DNA from: an uncultured Alphaproteobacteria bacterium
GTDB lineage: Bacteria > Pseudomonadota > Alphaproteobacteria > RF32 > CAG-239
Direction: 5' to 3'
Assembly (NCBI GenBank): GCA_900540425.1
Contig: UQFU01000015.1
Span: forward strand, 1 to 27,228
DNA length: 27,228 bases
Positions 6,826 through 15,616 of the stretch are shown here, one piece after another. Position numbers and translations under genes: made by a program. A model generated the notes under the pieces. That model was not told the origin of the DNA and searched no databases. It saw only the letters and a list, made by a program, of their open reading frames with translations. How positions within the stretch are numbered: the stretch's first letter is position 1; each line of letters opens with the position of its first letter.

Positions 6826-7314
6826 CTAAATCTTGGCAAACTTATCTTCCACCCGCTTCAACTCCGCTTCCGCTTTGTTTAAACTCTCTTCTAAGGCCTT
6901 AGTAATATTCATGCCCATAGTTTTAGACACTTCTTTCTGCTTTAATCTTAACAGCTGATAAAGCGTTCCGGTAATACAGCCCACATTATAACCGATTTGT
7001 GCAGATACGCCTCCAACCCGTCCCTTTACGATTCGCTTCTTCTTGAAATCTATACCGTTCTTTGCCGAATCTTCTTCAACAGTCCCATATTCTTTGTCCT
7101 GTGCTTCAGCTTGTTCTTCCGTAAACGGCCTTGAAAAGGCCTCTTCCCTGCAGCGAAGCATCTCTTTCGGCTCAACGCCCTCCAAACAACCCCAGATTTT
7201 GCCAATCTTTATCTTGCCCGGAACCATCTTATGTGTCACCGTGCCGTCCGCATAAACATACAACGGCAAACCTTCTTCGCACATGAGCTGAACTAAATCT
7301 ATCTTACATTCCAT
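6826..7314 (-). CDS. Hypothetical protein, 162 aa
   Basis: Not recognised. No signal peptide or convincing TM segment. The N-terminal half has short strand-like segments (LPLYVYADGTVTHKMV, KIKIGKIWGCLEG). A basic patch (DFKKKRIVKGRVGG) precedes a weakly hydrophobic glycine-rich stretch (QIGYNVGCITGTLYQLLRL). The last about 35 residues are a charged helix or coiled coil (LEESLNKAEAELKRVEDKF). It is a single-gene unit between terminators. No Shine-Dalgarno sequence precedes the ATG. Function unknown. Confidence 0.6.
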   Translation of the reverse strand: MECKIDLVQLMCEEGLPLYVYADGTVTHKMVPGKIKIGKIWGCLEGVEPKEMLRCREEAFSRPFTEEQAEAQDKEYGTVEEDSAKNGIDFKKKRIVKGRVGGVSAQIGYNVGCITGTLYQLLRLKQKEVSKTMGMNITKALEESLNKAEAELKRVEDKFAKI

Positions 7315-7390
7315 ATCTATATGTTTTTAATTTATTAATAATTCTTTGAATATGTTACGCTTAGCAGAAAATTAGACATAAGTCAAATCA

Positions 7391-7422
7391 AAAAAACTCC
7401 CTGCAAACGCAGAGAGTTTTTT
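7391..7422 (-). terminator. Intrinsic terminator after the DUF1566-like gene
   Basis: AAAAAACTC/GAGTTTTTT outer stem with an inner CTGC/GCAG stem and AAAC loop. T runs are present on both strands. It lies 11 nt after the stop codon. Confidence 0.85.
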
Positions 7423-7432
7423 GTAAGTTTAC

Positions 7433-8116
7433 CTAAAAGGCAAGAACACACCGAACGTAAAGGCCGGCGTACTTACTGCCGTCGTACACATTGCCGCCAC
7501 GGGCGCCTACAACCCACGCGCGGTCGTAGGCATACTCGGACGAAGACCAAATCCAACCGCTAAGCTCAACCCCGTTAATCTTTTGCAAAGCCGGATTAAC
7601 AATCATCCTGTTAGCAACAATCCGTTTCAACTGTTCTTTGGCCGGCATAAAACCTTCTCCCGGCCTAACACCATTCTTGCAATAAGCAGCACACCATTCC
7701 GCCGCCGGAAAGTTTATTTTGCATTTTTTCCCATAAGCAATTAGCTTTTCGGTATTACCCTTCCCGTCATACTCATCTTTGATGTTGGTTTCGTAATACT
7801 TATCTGACCACATCATTTCGACTTCATCAGGCGTTATAATTAACCCTCGTTGCCCTTCTGGAGCATTCTTGTCCGGATTAACCCAGCCGACCACACCCTG
7901 GCAGTTCGGGTAGGCATCTGAATCCGGCGAAAACTTTCCGCCGGCAAACGCATACCAGCCAACCTCCACTTCAGAAAAAGAAGAAGCGTTTTTTTTCTTG
8001 GGTTGCTTTAGCTCGTCCCTCAATCTTACGCTTAAATTTTCTAATTCTTCAATGGTTATTTCACCGGAAAACAACAAATTTTTAAGATAATTTTCTACAT
8101 TTTTAATCTTGTTCAT
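7433..8116 (-). CDS. DUF1566/C-type-lectin-fold-like protein
   Basis: A 227-aa protein without signal peptide. The N-terminus (about 1-45) is helical and charged (VENYLKNLLFSGEITIEELENL). The middle carries GVVGWVNPDKNAPEGQRGLI. The C-terminal about 80 residues have the DUF1566 hallmark order: GFMPAKEQLKRI, then SGWIWSSSEYAYDRAWVVGARGG, then a YVRCVLAF end. Such domains adopt a formylglycine-generating-enzyme or C-lectin-like fold and include targets of diversity-generating retroelements. The actual ligand is unknown. No Shine-Dalgarno sequence is seen. An 18-bp palindrome lies 60 bp upstream of the start. Confidence 0.7.
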   Translation of the reverse strand: MNKIKNVENYLKNLLFSGEITIEELENLSVRLRDELKQPKKKNASSFSEVEVGWYAFAGGKFSPDSDAYPNCQGVVGWVNPDKNAPEGQRGLIITPDEVEMMWSDKYYETNIKDEYDGKGNTEKLIAYGKKCKINFPAAEWCAAYCKNGVRPGEGFMPAKEQLKRIVANRMIVNPALQKINGVELSGWIWSSSEYAYDRAWVVGARGGNVYDGSKYAGLYVRCVLAF

Positions 8117-8175
8117 AATATCTGATTTTTATAATAATACCTTAAGTTTAATATCATATTAACAACTTACTTAAC

Positions 8176-8193
8176 TTTGACAATTTTGTCAAA
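8176..8193. promoter_or_regulatory. Perfect 18-bp palindrome, possible operator
   Basis: TTTGACAA-TT-TTGTCAAA upstream of the DUF1566-like gene. It contains TTGTCA, which could serve as a -35 box 17 bp before AATATG on the minus strand. A repressor bound here would block that promoter. Confidence 0.35.
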
Positions 8194-8254
8194 CAAAAAA
8201 AATACTCTCCCAAAAAACATTTCCGTCAGAAAATCTATTATATTACACCTAAAA

Positions 8255-8698
8255 TCACAACAGATTCTCCACCGATTTATGCTTGGTTGCCGGATCCTTA
8301 ACCACAAAAGTCGTTACCGGTGCTTTGGAATACTTGGCAAACAACAATCCGTGCCCCAGACATAATCCGACATTAATATTAAAATCACAATGCAAAGCAT
8401 TCAAATACTCTGCCTGTGAAACCGGATCGCAGCAGGCGCCTGACATCATGTCGCAAATATCGCTCCCCTGCAAACCGCTCTCCTTACAGTTTATCATATA
8501 TACCTCAAACCCCTGCCCTTCCAAAATTTCTTTCAGGCGCAAAGCATATTTCTGCATCGAAAAACAATTGGCAATCCCGATTTTTGCAAACCCTGCCGCC
8601 TTGATAAAATCAATCAGTTCTTGCAAACGCGACTTATTCAATGCCTTATGGGAAACAATCATCAGTTTTTTGTCTTCGTCACTATAATGTCCGGGCAT
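8255..8698 (-). CDS. DUF1847 family protein
   Basis: The start is set at 8698 because GGAGGAAAAA directly precedes that ATG (MPGHYSDEDK); a longer in-frame start at 8746 would run through a terminator stem. The 147-aa product matches the DUF1847 pattern: an N-terminal alpha/beta segment with FAKIGIANCFSM, then CDMMSGACCDPVSQAEYLN, then NVGLCLGHGLLFAKYSKAPVTTFVVKDPATKH. Conserved cysteines suggest metal or Fe-S binding, and some annotations call the family metal-binding. The cysteine-rich N-terminus present in longer homologues is absent. Biochemical function unknown. Confidence 0.8.
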   Translation of the reverse strand: MPGHYSDEDKKLMIVSHKALNKSRLQELIDFIKAAGFAKIGIANCFSMQKYALRLKEILEGQGFEVYMINCKESGLQGSDICDMMSGACCDPVSQAEYLNALHCDFNINVGLCLGHGLLFAKYSKAPVTTFVVKDPATKHKSVENLL

Positions 8699-8742
8699 TT
8701 TTTCCTCCTTCAACAACCACAATCTTATCCTCAAAAATAAAA

Positions 8743-8769
8743 ACACTCAAGCCCTTTCAGGCCGAGTGT
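8743..8769 (-). terminator. Intrinsic terminator after the 71-aa gene
   Basis: ACACTC/GAGTGT outer stem with an inner GCC/GGC, then TTTTTATTTTT on the minus strand. It lies 23 nt after the stop at 8792. Confidence 0.75.
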
Positions 8770-8791
8770 CCTTATCAAACCGCGCCGGCAG

Positions 8792-9007
8792 CTAAACTGC
8801 TTTCAAAACCGTCGCCTCATTTTCCAACAAAACCTCCTCACACGGCCTGGAAACCCGCACAAAACGGAGATTTTCCTTTGAGCTCAAAAGAACTTCGGCA
8901 ATCCGGTACAGCGGATACATACCGTTCTTGTCAACATAAATGCGTCCGTGTTCTCTGGCCCCCAATAATTCCATAGTAATATCCGCCATTGATTTTTTGT
9001 TCCTCAT
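8792..9007 (-). CDS. Hypothetical protein, 71 aa
   Basis: A small soluble protein with no recognised family. It reads MADITMELLGAREHGRIYVD, then a YPLYRIAEVLLSSKENLRFVRVSRP segment, then an acidic helix. The start is uncertain. The ATG at 9007 lacks a ribosome site; Met7 (8989) has GAGG 12 nt upstream, rather far. It has its own terminator and is separated from rpoD by another, so it is probably a real, independently transcribed gene. Confidence 0.55.
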   Translation of the reverse strand: MRNKKSMADITMELLGAREHGRIYVDKNGMYPLYRIAEVLLSSKENLRFVRVSRPCEEVLLENEATVLKAV

Positions 9008-9085
9008 AGCACTGATAAATAATGAAATTAATAAATAGGTTAACTGATTAAGCTATAACCTTTTCCCCGCCCAAAGGCAAACAAA

Positions 9086-9116
9086 AAAAATCCGTACGGG
9101 ATAAGTACGGATTTTT
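9086..9116 (-). terminator. Intrinsic terminator of rpoD
   Basis: Twelve-bp perfect stem AAAAATCCGTAC/GTACGGATTTTT, loop GGGATAA, T runs on both sides. It lies 17 nt after the rpoD stop. Confidence 0.9.
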
Positions 9117-9132
9117 CGGAAATCAAAAAGTC

Positions 9133-11202
9133 CTATTGGTCAAGGAAACTCCGCAGTTTGCGGGAACGCGACGGATGCTTCAGCTTCCGCAGCGCCTTGG
9201 CCTCAATCTGACGAATACGCTCGCGGGTAACGTTAAACTGCTGCCCGACTTCTTCCAAAGTATGATCGGTATTCATACCGATACCAAAACGCATCCGCAG
9301 CACGCGTTCTTCACGCGGTGTCAGAGAAGACAAAATCCGCGTACAGGTTTCTTTCAGATTTGAATGGATTGCGGAATCCAAAGGCTGCAAAGCATTGTCA
9401 TCGGCAATAAAATCACCCAGCGAAGAATCTTCTTCATCTCCGACCGGAGCTTCCAAAGAAACCGGCTCCTTGGCAATTTTAAGCACCTTGCGGATTTTTT
9501 CCACCGGCATTGACAAACGTTTGGCCAATTCTTCCGGAACCGGCTCGCGTCCCATCTCTGCCAGCATCTGACGGGAAGTGCGGGTCAGCTTGTTAATCGT
9601 TTCAATCATATGAACCGGAATACGGATAGTCCGCGCCTGATCGGCAATCGAACGGGTAATCGCCTGACGAATCCACCAGGTAGCATAAGTCGAAAACTTA
9701 TAGCCGCGGCGATATTCAAACTTGTCAACCGCCTTCATCAGCCCGATGTTTCCTTCCTGGATCAAATCCAAAAACTGCAAACCGCGGTTGGTATATTTTT
9801 TTGCAATTGAAATAACCAAACGCAAATTGGCCTCAATCATTTCTTTCTTGGCGCGTTCGGCTTCGCGCTCACCTTTTTTAATCGTATCGACCATGCGGCG
9901 GTATTCAGTAATCGGCAAACCGCATTCCTGCGCCATCTGGGCAACAGATTCCCGCAGTTCGGCAATCTCCGTGCCGTATTTCTCTACAAAATTTTTCCAA
10001 TGCTTGTCGGTTTTCTTGGCAATGTTTTCAATCCACTTCGGATCAAGCTCCGATTTCTGATAAACCGACAGAAAATCCTCGCGCTTGATTTTGCAGGACA
10101 AAGCATAGCGCAGCAGCTTGCCTTCCAACCCCATCAAACGCTTGTTCAGGCCGTTCAGCTGCTCAACCAGCTGCTCAATGCGGGAAGCGTTCAGATGAAT
10201 AGAACTCATCAACTCGACCAATTCGCGCTTGACCTGCAGATATTTCTTCTCAACGGCGCTGGTAATGCACTTTCCGGCCAAAATAGCCTCAACCCGCTGC
10301 TTTTGAATTTTTTTCAAATCGTCATAGTAACCGGAAATCTTGGTCAAAATCTCCAAAACAGGTTCGCGCAAAGCCTCTTCCATTGAAGAAACCGAAGCAG
10401 AAGCCCTGCCGGCCGTACCATCAATATCATCTTCATCATCGGCCGCCGAAGCATGATCCTCGTCAGCCGCCAAATCGTCGGCTTCGTCGTCATCTTCATC
10501 GTCGGCTTCGTCAACCGCGCTGTCAAGTTCAATATCGTCTTCCAAATCATCGTCAATGTCGTCCAGATTGTCCTTGGTTGCCAGCTCTTCGGCAACTTTC
10601 TCCAGATCGTCAACGGTATCTTCGTCATCTTCAAAAGCGATAGCCTCGGCATCATCGCCATACATCATTTCCAGATCAATAATATCACGCAACTGCATAG
10701 TACCGGCCAAAAGCTCGTCGCGCCAGCCGGCAATCGCCTTAATCGTCATCGGGCTCTCGCACAAACCGTCAATCATAACCGTTTTGCCGGCCTCAATACG
10801 CTTGGCAATGGCAATTTCGCCGTCGCGGGACAACAGCTCGACAGACCCCATTTCCTTAAGATACATCCGCACCGGGTCATCATTGCGCCCCAGCTCTTTC
10901 TCGTCAAAATTGCCGCTCTCGTCAAACTCTTCTTCCTCTTCAACCACATCGGGCTCAAAAGAGTCAACCTCCGATTCGGCAATAATGCTGATGCCCATGT
11001 CGGAAATGCCGGACATAATGTCCTCAATATTTTCAGAAGATTCGCGTTCGGGAGGCAAAGCCTTGTTGAGTTCTTCAACCGTAATATAACCGCGGATTTT
11101 GCCTTTATCAATAAGTCTTTTAACGGCACTGCCCAAGGAGTCAATCAGCGGGGTGTCACTACCTGTTCCATCATACAGGTCCTGATTTTCAATGTCTGAC
11201 AT
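9133..11202 (-). CDS. rpoD: Primary sigma factor RpoD (sigma70)
   Basis: Housekeeping sigma factor, 689 aa (E. coli 613). Region 1.1 is at about 15-70 and region 1.2 at about 105-140 ([18 protein letters not shown]). A non-conserved region follows with a very acidic stretch at 190-262. Region 2 is at about 455-525 ([20 protein letters not shown], then [15 protein letters not shown]). Region 3 is at about 530-600, and region 4 ends with the [36 protein letters not shown] precedes the ATG. It follows dnaG, the usual alphaproteobacterial order, but has its own promoter at 11246-11274. Confidence 0.98.
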   Translation of the reverse strand: MSDIENQDLYDGTGSDTPLIDSLGSAVKRLIDKGKIRGYITVEELNKALPPERESSENIEDIMSGISDMGISIIAESEVDSFEPDVVEEEEEFDESGNFDEKELGRNDDPVRMYLKEMGSVELLSRDGEIAIAKRIEAGKTVMIDGLCESPMTIKAIAGWRDELLAGTMQLRDIIDLEMMYGDDAEAIAFEDDEDTVDDLEKVAEELATKDNLDDIDDDLEDDIELDSAVDEADDEDDDEADDLAADEDHASAADDEDDIDGTAGRASASVSSMEEALREPVLEILTKISGYYDDLKKIQKQRVEAILAGKCITSAVEKKYLQVKRELVELMSSIHLNASRIEQLVEQLNGLNKRLMGLEGKLLRYALSCKIKREDFLSVYQKSELDPKWIENIAKKTDKHWKNFVEKYGTEIAELRESVAQMAQECGLPITEYRRMVDTIKKGEREAERAKKEMIEANLRLVISIAKKYTNRGLQFLDLIQEGNIGLMKAVDKFEYRRGYKFSTYATWWIRQAITRSIADQARTIRIPVHMIETINKLTRTSRQMLAEMGREPVPEELAKRLSMPVEKIRKVLKIAKEPVSLEAPVGDEEDSSLGDFIADDNALQPLDSAIHSNLKETCTRILSSLTPREERVLRMRFGIGMNTDHTLEEVGQQFNVTRERIRQIEAKALRKLKHPSRSRKLRSFLDQ

Positions 11203-11245
11203 AAAACTTCCTTAAAAAAAATCGATTCTTTTGCTAGCTTGATGA

Positions 11246-11274
11246 CTTTTAATTTTTATTCACCCGTTTGTCAA
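11246..11274 (-). promoter_or_regulatory. Promoter of rpoD
   Basis: Perfect TTGACA, 17-bp spacer, TAAAAG on the minus strand, with the -10 44 bp upstream of the rpoD start. Confidence 0.55.
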
Positions 11275-11337
11275 GTCTTTGTACACATTTCTCATACTTT
11301 TTTTCTAATTTCGGTCCGGTTTCAAATGCCTCCGGCA

Positions 11338-13179
11338 TCAAATCGCTTCCTCTGCGTTAAGAAGCTGCTCTTTTTCCTTTTTCAGGCTTTCATAACGCTT
11401 GTAGACCTCATCGGGAAAAACCTCCGCCGTCTCAATCTGCCGCAAACATTCTTTAATCTCGGCCTCAAGCTGCTGCAACTGGACTTCAACGATTTTGGTG
11501 TTGATTTCGTCACGAAGCTTGAGCTCGTCGGCTTTTTGGGTTTTCAGCATCTGCACTTCCCACAGCGTATTGACCTGTTCCAACAAACCGCGCTGCTTCA
11601 TTGCCTCGCACAAAGAAGAAAAATCAGCCTCCTCCAACTCGGAAGAAACTTCCACCAGCGTGTCAAACAACTTGCGCAGCCCCGGATTTTTAATCTCAAA
11701 CCCCGACAGTTTCTCTTCATATTCGGCAATCAGCGGCGGACAATAAATCATTGCCGCAATCACAAACTTCACAACCGCCTCATCCAAAACCTTCTGCGAA
11801 TGGACAACCGTCGCATTCAACCCCTGTGCCCGGCGTCCCAGGTAAGAACTTCCGTTTCGCTCCCGCCATGGCTGAAACTCCGGCCGATAGGCACTCTTGG
11901 CGCCGCGCCCGATTTCATAATACAGGCGGCTTTGCAAGTCCTGCATATAATAGCCGCGAACTGTTTCATCAGCAATCTTCGCCGCTTCTTCTTTCATGGT
12001 TTTTTCGAGCAGCGCCTTTTTCTCCGGCGTATTAAAGACTTGATTTTCGGTATATTTGCGCCACAAAATATCCTTCAACGGCTTGGTTTCGCCGTCCAAT
12101 AGCTTCAAAAACTCCCCCTGCCCTTTGGCTTTCAGAAACTCATCGGGATCCTGCTTGTCGGGCAGGAACAAAAAGCGCAAAGAATACCCCGGCTTCAAAA
12201 TCGGCAGCACCCTGTCTACCGAACGCATTGCCGCCCGTACCCCGGCTCCGTCACCGTCAAAACAACATACCGGTTCTGAACAAACCCGCCAGGTTTCCTG
12301 AATCTGATCTTCGGTCAAAGCCGTTCCGAGAGGCGCCACCGCATAGCCGATTCCGTAGGCATCAAGGGCAATCACGTCCATATATCCCTCGCAAATCAAC
12401 AAATTCTTAGCTTCAAAAGCCTTGTCGCGGGCATAATTCATATTATAAAGGATACGGCGTTTCTGAAAAATCGGCGTTTCCGGAGAATTCAAATACTTCG
12501 GCTGGGCATCGCCCATCACCCGCCCGCCAAAGGCAATCGGCCGACCGGCCTTGTCAAAAATCGGAATCATCACCCGGTCGCGAAAAAAATCAAACGTCCG
12601 CTTGCTGGTATTATGTTCGGCCAGGGAAACCAGCCCCAAATCGCCCATATCCTGCTCACTGACATTTTTAGATGCCAGCCAGGCGCGCAAACCGTTATTG
12701 GCCGGGGCATATCCCATACGAAACTTGGCAATCGTTTCTTCCGAAAATCCGCGGCGGTTGCGCAAGTAATCCAAAGCCTGCTGCCCCTCCGGCAAACGCA
12801 GATTGCGCTCAAAAAACTTAACCGCCAGCTCCATAATCTCATACAGGGACTTGCGCTTTTCAACCTCAGCCTTGTTTTCGTGCGAAATCCGCGGCACTTC
12901 CAAACCGGCCTTGTGCGCCAGTTTTTCAAGAGCCTCCATAAACGGCAGATTATTGGCTTCCATCTCAAACTTCAAAATGTCGCCATGCGCACCACAGCCG
13001 AAACAATGATAAAACCCTTTGGCCTCGTTAACCGTAAAAGACGGCGTCTTTTCGTTGTGAAAAGGGCACAAGCCGGTATATTCGCGCCCTTTGCGCACCA
13101 GCTTGACCTTTTCTCCTACGACATCGGCAATTGAAACCTTTGCACGCAGCTCGTCTATAAATTTTTGCAAATCAGCCAT
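11338..13179 (-). CDS. dnaG: DNA primase
   Basis: Synthesises RNA primers at the replication fork together with DnaB. The 613-aa protein has the N-terminal zinc finger (Cys38, His41, Cys59, Cys62; GLCPFHNEKTPSF, YHCFGCGAHGD). The catalytic core carries an RNA-polymerase basic motif (FDKAGRPIAFGGRVM) and the TOPRIM motifs ICEGYMDVIAL (Glu264) and FDGDGAGVRA (Asp308, Asp310). A C-terminal helical DnaB-interaction domain completes it. There is no clear Shine-Dalgarno site. An intrinsic terminator ends only about 12 nt upstream, so expression probably depends on read-through from yqeY. Confidence 0.97.
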   Translation of the reverse strand: MADLQKFIDELRAKVSIADVVGEKVKLVRKGREYTGLCPFHNEKTPSFTVNEAKGFYHCFGCGAHGDILKFEMEANNLPFMEALEKLAHKAGLEVPRISHENKAEVEKRKSLYEIMELAVKFFERNLRLPEGQQALDYLRNRRGFSEETIAKFRMGYAPANNGLRAWLASKNVSEQDMGDLGLVSLAEHNTSKRTFDFFRDRVMIPIFDKAGRPIAFGGRVMGDAQPKYLNSPETPIFQKRRILYNMNYARDKAFEAKNLLICEGYMDVIALDAYGIGYAVAPLGTALTEDQIQETWRVCSEPVCCFDGDGAGVRAAMRSVDRVLPILKPGYSLRFLFLPDKQDPDEFLKAKGQGEFLKLLDGETKPLKDILWRKYTENQVFNTPEKKALLEKTMKEEAAKIADETVRGYYMQDLQSRLYYEIGRGAKSAYRPEFQPWRERNGSSYLGRRAQGLNATVVHSQKVLDEAVVKFVIAAMIYCPPLIAEYEEKLSGFEIKNPGLRKLFDTLVEVSSELEEADFSSLCEAMKQRGLLEQVNTLWEVQMLKTQKADELKLRDEINTKIVEVQLQQLEAEIKECLRQIETAEVFPDEVYKRYESLKKEKEQLLNAEEAI

Positions 13180-13191
13180 CGGTCAATCAAT

Positions 13192-13225
13192 AAAAAAATC
13201 CGCCCCCGCTGTCTCCGGAGGCGGA
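13192..13225 (-). terminator. Intrinsic terminator between yqeY and dnaG
   Basis: Minus-strand stem TCCGCCtCCG/CGGgGGCGGA followed by seven Ts. The T run ends 12 nt before the dnaG ATG. Confidence 0.8.
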
Positions 13226-13238
13226 AAAATACCCCAAT

Positions 13239-13697
13239 TTACTTACCGGACAACAGCGATTTAATCGTCCCCGAAGCGGCGCCGAAATCCATTTGCCCGG
13301 CATATTGCTCGCGCAGAACCGACATCACCTTGCCCATATCTTTCATTGAAACAGCACCGGTCGAAGCAATCGCCGCCTTGATTGCCGCTTCTGCCTCCGA
13401 TGCGCTCATCTGCTTGGGCAGAAAACGCTCAATCACCGCAATCTCGCTCTGCTCTTTGTCAGCCAGATCCTGCCGATGTCCTTCCACATACATTTTAATC
13501 GAATCTTTGCGTTGCTTAATCATATTCTGCATCATTGCCAAAAGCTCGGCGTCCGTTGCCTCTTTCTGACCTTTGCCGCGGGCGTCAACGTCCTTTTCCT
13601 TCAAACCGGCAATAATCAGCCGTACCGCCGACACCGTAGTCGTATCTTTATTAATCATCGATTCTTTTAAGGCCTTTTGCAAATCTTCTCTTAACAT
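13239..13697 (-). CDS. yqeY: GatB/YqeY-domain protein
   Basis: A helical protein related to the tRNA-binding tail domain of GatB, about 152 aa. Typical segments are LREDLQKALKESMINKDTTTVSAVRLI, IAVIERFLPKQMS and MKDMGKVMSVLREQYAGQMDFG, then the glycine-serine end. The exact role is unknown; it is conserved next to dnaG in alphaproteobacteria. The start is placed at 13697 (third codon of the longer frame) because GGAG lies 6 nt before that ATG and too close to the one at 13703. A promoter lies at 13733-13760. Confidence 0.9.
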   Translation of the reverse strand: MLREDLQKALKESMINKDTTTVSAVRLIIAGLKEKDVDARGKGQKEATDAELLAMMQNMIKQRKDSIKMYVEGHRQDLADKEQSEIAVIERFLPKQMSASEAEAAIKAAIASTGAVSMKDMGKVMSVLREQYAGQMDFGAASGTIKSLLSGK

Positions 13698-13732
13698 TTT
13701 CATCTCCGCAAAACAAAGTTATCATTGCCCCA

Positions 13733-13760
13733 AGCATACAACATCCTGCCAAAATTGCAA
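13733..13760 (-). promoter_or_regulatory. Promoter of yqeY (and, by read-through, dnaG)
   Basis: TTGCAA, 16-bp spacer, TATGCT on the minus strand, with the -10 36 bp upstream of the yqeY start. Confidence 0.45.
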
Positions 13761-13787
13761 GGATTAATCGGCGCTTCGGACGTTTTT

Positions 13788-15614
13788 CTAAAAATACAGT
13801 CGGCCGCTGAAAACAGCCTCGTCAATATCGCGCCCGTAATTCTGCCGATACGAATATTCCGCTGCCAGCGCCGTGTTTCTAGTCAAAGTCAGAGCCGCTT
13901 CGACCTTGTATTTCACCGCCGAACCGATTTTATCCGTTGCCCACACTTTTTCAGCCTCTGCCAACAACCGCCAGCGGCCGAAATCTGCAAATATCCCGGC
14001 TGCCGCCCCTATCCCCAAATACTGGTTTTGCGGCAAAAATCCGCCATATGCCGCATAATTGTTGAACATTCCGTAAACCCAAACCGCATCGCTCAACGCA
14101 TAACTGGCACCGCCGCCGGCTTTCAGAGTAAACGCATAGCCTTCATTTTCGGTATGAGGATTCATTAAACGTTCCACCTTGGCGTCAATCGCATAAGAAA
14201 TCGGCTGAAACATCTTGTCCATCGGCGAGATTGACTTAATCCCCACCAAATCAAACTCTTGCAACACCGTTTTGTGAGAATTGTCATAATGCCGCAGAAC
14301 CGCATTCAAAAAATTAATCTCCGCCCCGCGTAAAAAACCGTAATTGTCATCGCTCAAAGAATGATAAGCCGGACGATAGCTTACTTCCTGAAAGGCCTCT
14401 CCGTTGCGCACACCCCAACCGGCTGTTGCCCGCATTGCCTCATGCGTCAATAGCGGAGAATGCCCCTCGGCAAGCTCGCTCATTTTGCCTTTGTCCGACA
14501 AACGGTTGCGCGCCGTCAAAATTTTAAAGCTGCGTTTCCGATAATCGGAAAGTTCCAGTTCCTTGGCCACATATTGATACTGCACATACTGATAGGCCGT
14601 TTCCGACACGTCGGCTTTTGCGTTCCCGTCCAAATTATCCAAACTGAAATCCTGTTCCGCTATCGCCTTAAAATAAGCTTCTTCCTCCGCAGCCGACATC
14701 TGCCGGTAACGATGGCGGATTTTGGCTTGGCGCGACGGACGGTAATTAACGCTTTTCACCAGTCCCGGCCGGGAATAAACCGCCTTGATTGTGTCCAGAG
14801 GAATGCTCTGAGCCGGAAAATCGTCAGCCAGTCTCAATTCCGGGCGAACGGCGTCTAAAGTTTCCATCAGCATATAAGAGCAATTTTGCGTAAAGAAATA
14901 ATATCGGGTCTGAGTATGCCCAATTTCCCATAAATGCACCACAAAAAAATCCAGTTCTTCGGGCGTCAGATTTAGATTAAACTCCCAAATATCCCGGTTT
15001 TCAATGTTATTGTACGTATTAATGATGTCATAATAAGGCTTGACCGTAAACCCGCCGAAATACCCGCCGGTCAACCCCCATACCGCAAACAGCACGCTGT
15101 TTTCGCTGCCGGCGGTAAAAGCACCGTAATTAACCCCATGCGCCAGCAGCTGCGTTCCCTTGCGCCCGGTGTCAATCCGCATCAGCGTATGACCAAACAG
15201 CGAAGACGGATTATTCATATAAGCATCGGTAAACAACAGCGTCACGCCCGAAGGCTGCAAATCATCATAAAACTTTTCAAGTTCCTCACATTTGGGAAAT
15301 TCAGCAAGTTTGAAGCCGCGTTTTTTCAGATATTTATAGCGCGCCGGAAGCAGGCATTTTTGCTCCTCATTTCCGGAATTGGAAAATAGTTCAATGGTTG
15401 TCAAGAGCTCCGCCTCCGGAGAAGTTTTACCTTGCTTGCTCAAGAAAAAGTTTTCTGAATCAATCGTACTGACATAAGTATCGCCCCAGCGTGATGGACG
15501 ATAATGACCGAGAGCCAGCCAGCCCGCATCAACCGGAACCCGGGCTTCCGCCGACACAGCTGCCGGCCACAACAACAAACTTAAGGCAAAAAGAACAAAC
15601 TTCATGAAATTCAT
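13788..15614 (-). CDS. DUF4105 (Lnb-type) periplasmic/outer-membrane protein
   Basis: A protein of 608 aa from the chosen start. Longer upstream codons (to 15665) lie inside a terminator and are excluded; Met at 15605 (MKFVLF) is an equally good start. A signal peptide (LLLWPAAVSAEA) leads to the DUF4105 domain: TLLFTDAYMNNPSSLFGHTLMRID, GVNYGAF, then LWEIGHTQTRYYFFTQNCSYMLMETLD. His in SLFGHT (142), Glu230/His233 in WEIGH and Cys245 in QNCS make a plausible papain-like active site. The last about 200 residues alternate short strands and end in an aromatic (RLYF), like an outer-membrane beta-barrel. Pfam links this domain to Lnb, a lipoprotein N-acyltransferase; activity here is untested. Confidence 0.85.
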   Translation of the reverse strand: MNFMKFVLFALSLLLWPAAVSAEARVPVDAGWLALGHYRPSRWGDTYVSTIDSENFFLSKQGKTSPEAELLTTIELFSNSGNEEQKCLLPARYKYLKKRGFKLAEFPKCEELEKFYDDLQPSGVTLLFTDAYMNNPSSLFGHTLMRIDTGRKGTQLLAHGVNYGAFTAGSENSVLFAVWGLTGGYFGGFTVKPYYDIINTYNNIENRDIWEFNLNLTPEELDFFVVHLWEIGHTQTRYYFFTQNCSYMLMETLDAVRPELRLADDFPAQSIPLDTIKAVYSRPGLVKSVNYRPSRQAKIRHRYRQMSAAEEEAYFKAIAEQDFSLDNLDGNAKADVSETAYQYVQYQYVAKELELSDYRKRSFKILTARNRLSDKGKMSELAEGHSPLLTHEAMRATAGWGVRNGEAFQEVSYRPAYHSLSDDNYGFLRGAEINFLNAVLRHYDNSHKTVLQEFDLVGIKSISPMDKMFQPISYAIDAKVERLMNPHTENEGYAFTLKAGGGASYALSDAVWVYGMFNNYAAYGGFLPQNQYLGIGAAAGIFADFGRWRLLAEAEKVWATDKIGSAVKYKVEAALTLTRNTALAAEYSYRQNYGRDIDEAVFSGRLYF

Positions 15615-15616
15615 AC

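Noticed and set aside
10453..11199. Long open frame on the plus strand opposite rpoD
   Set aside because: It is antisense to the acidic and N-terminal part of a clear rpoD gene; its length reflects the biased codon use on the other strand, and it has no ribosome site or family match.
11239..12102. 287-codon plus-strand frame opposite dnaG
   Set aside because: Antisense shadow of dnaG; the translation is rich in Phe, Leu, Gln and Arg with no domain, and the dnaG assignment is unambiguous.
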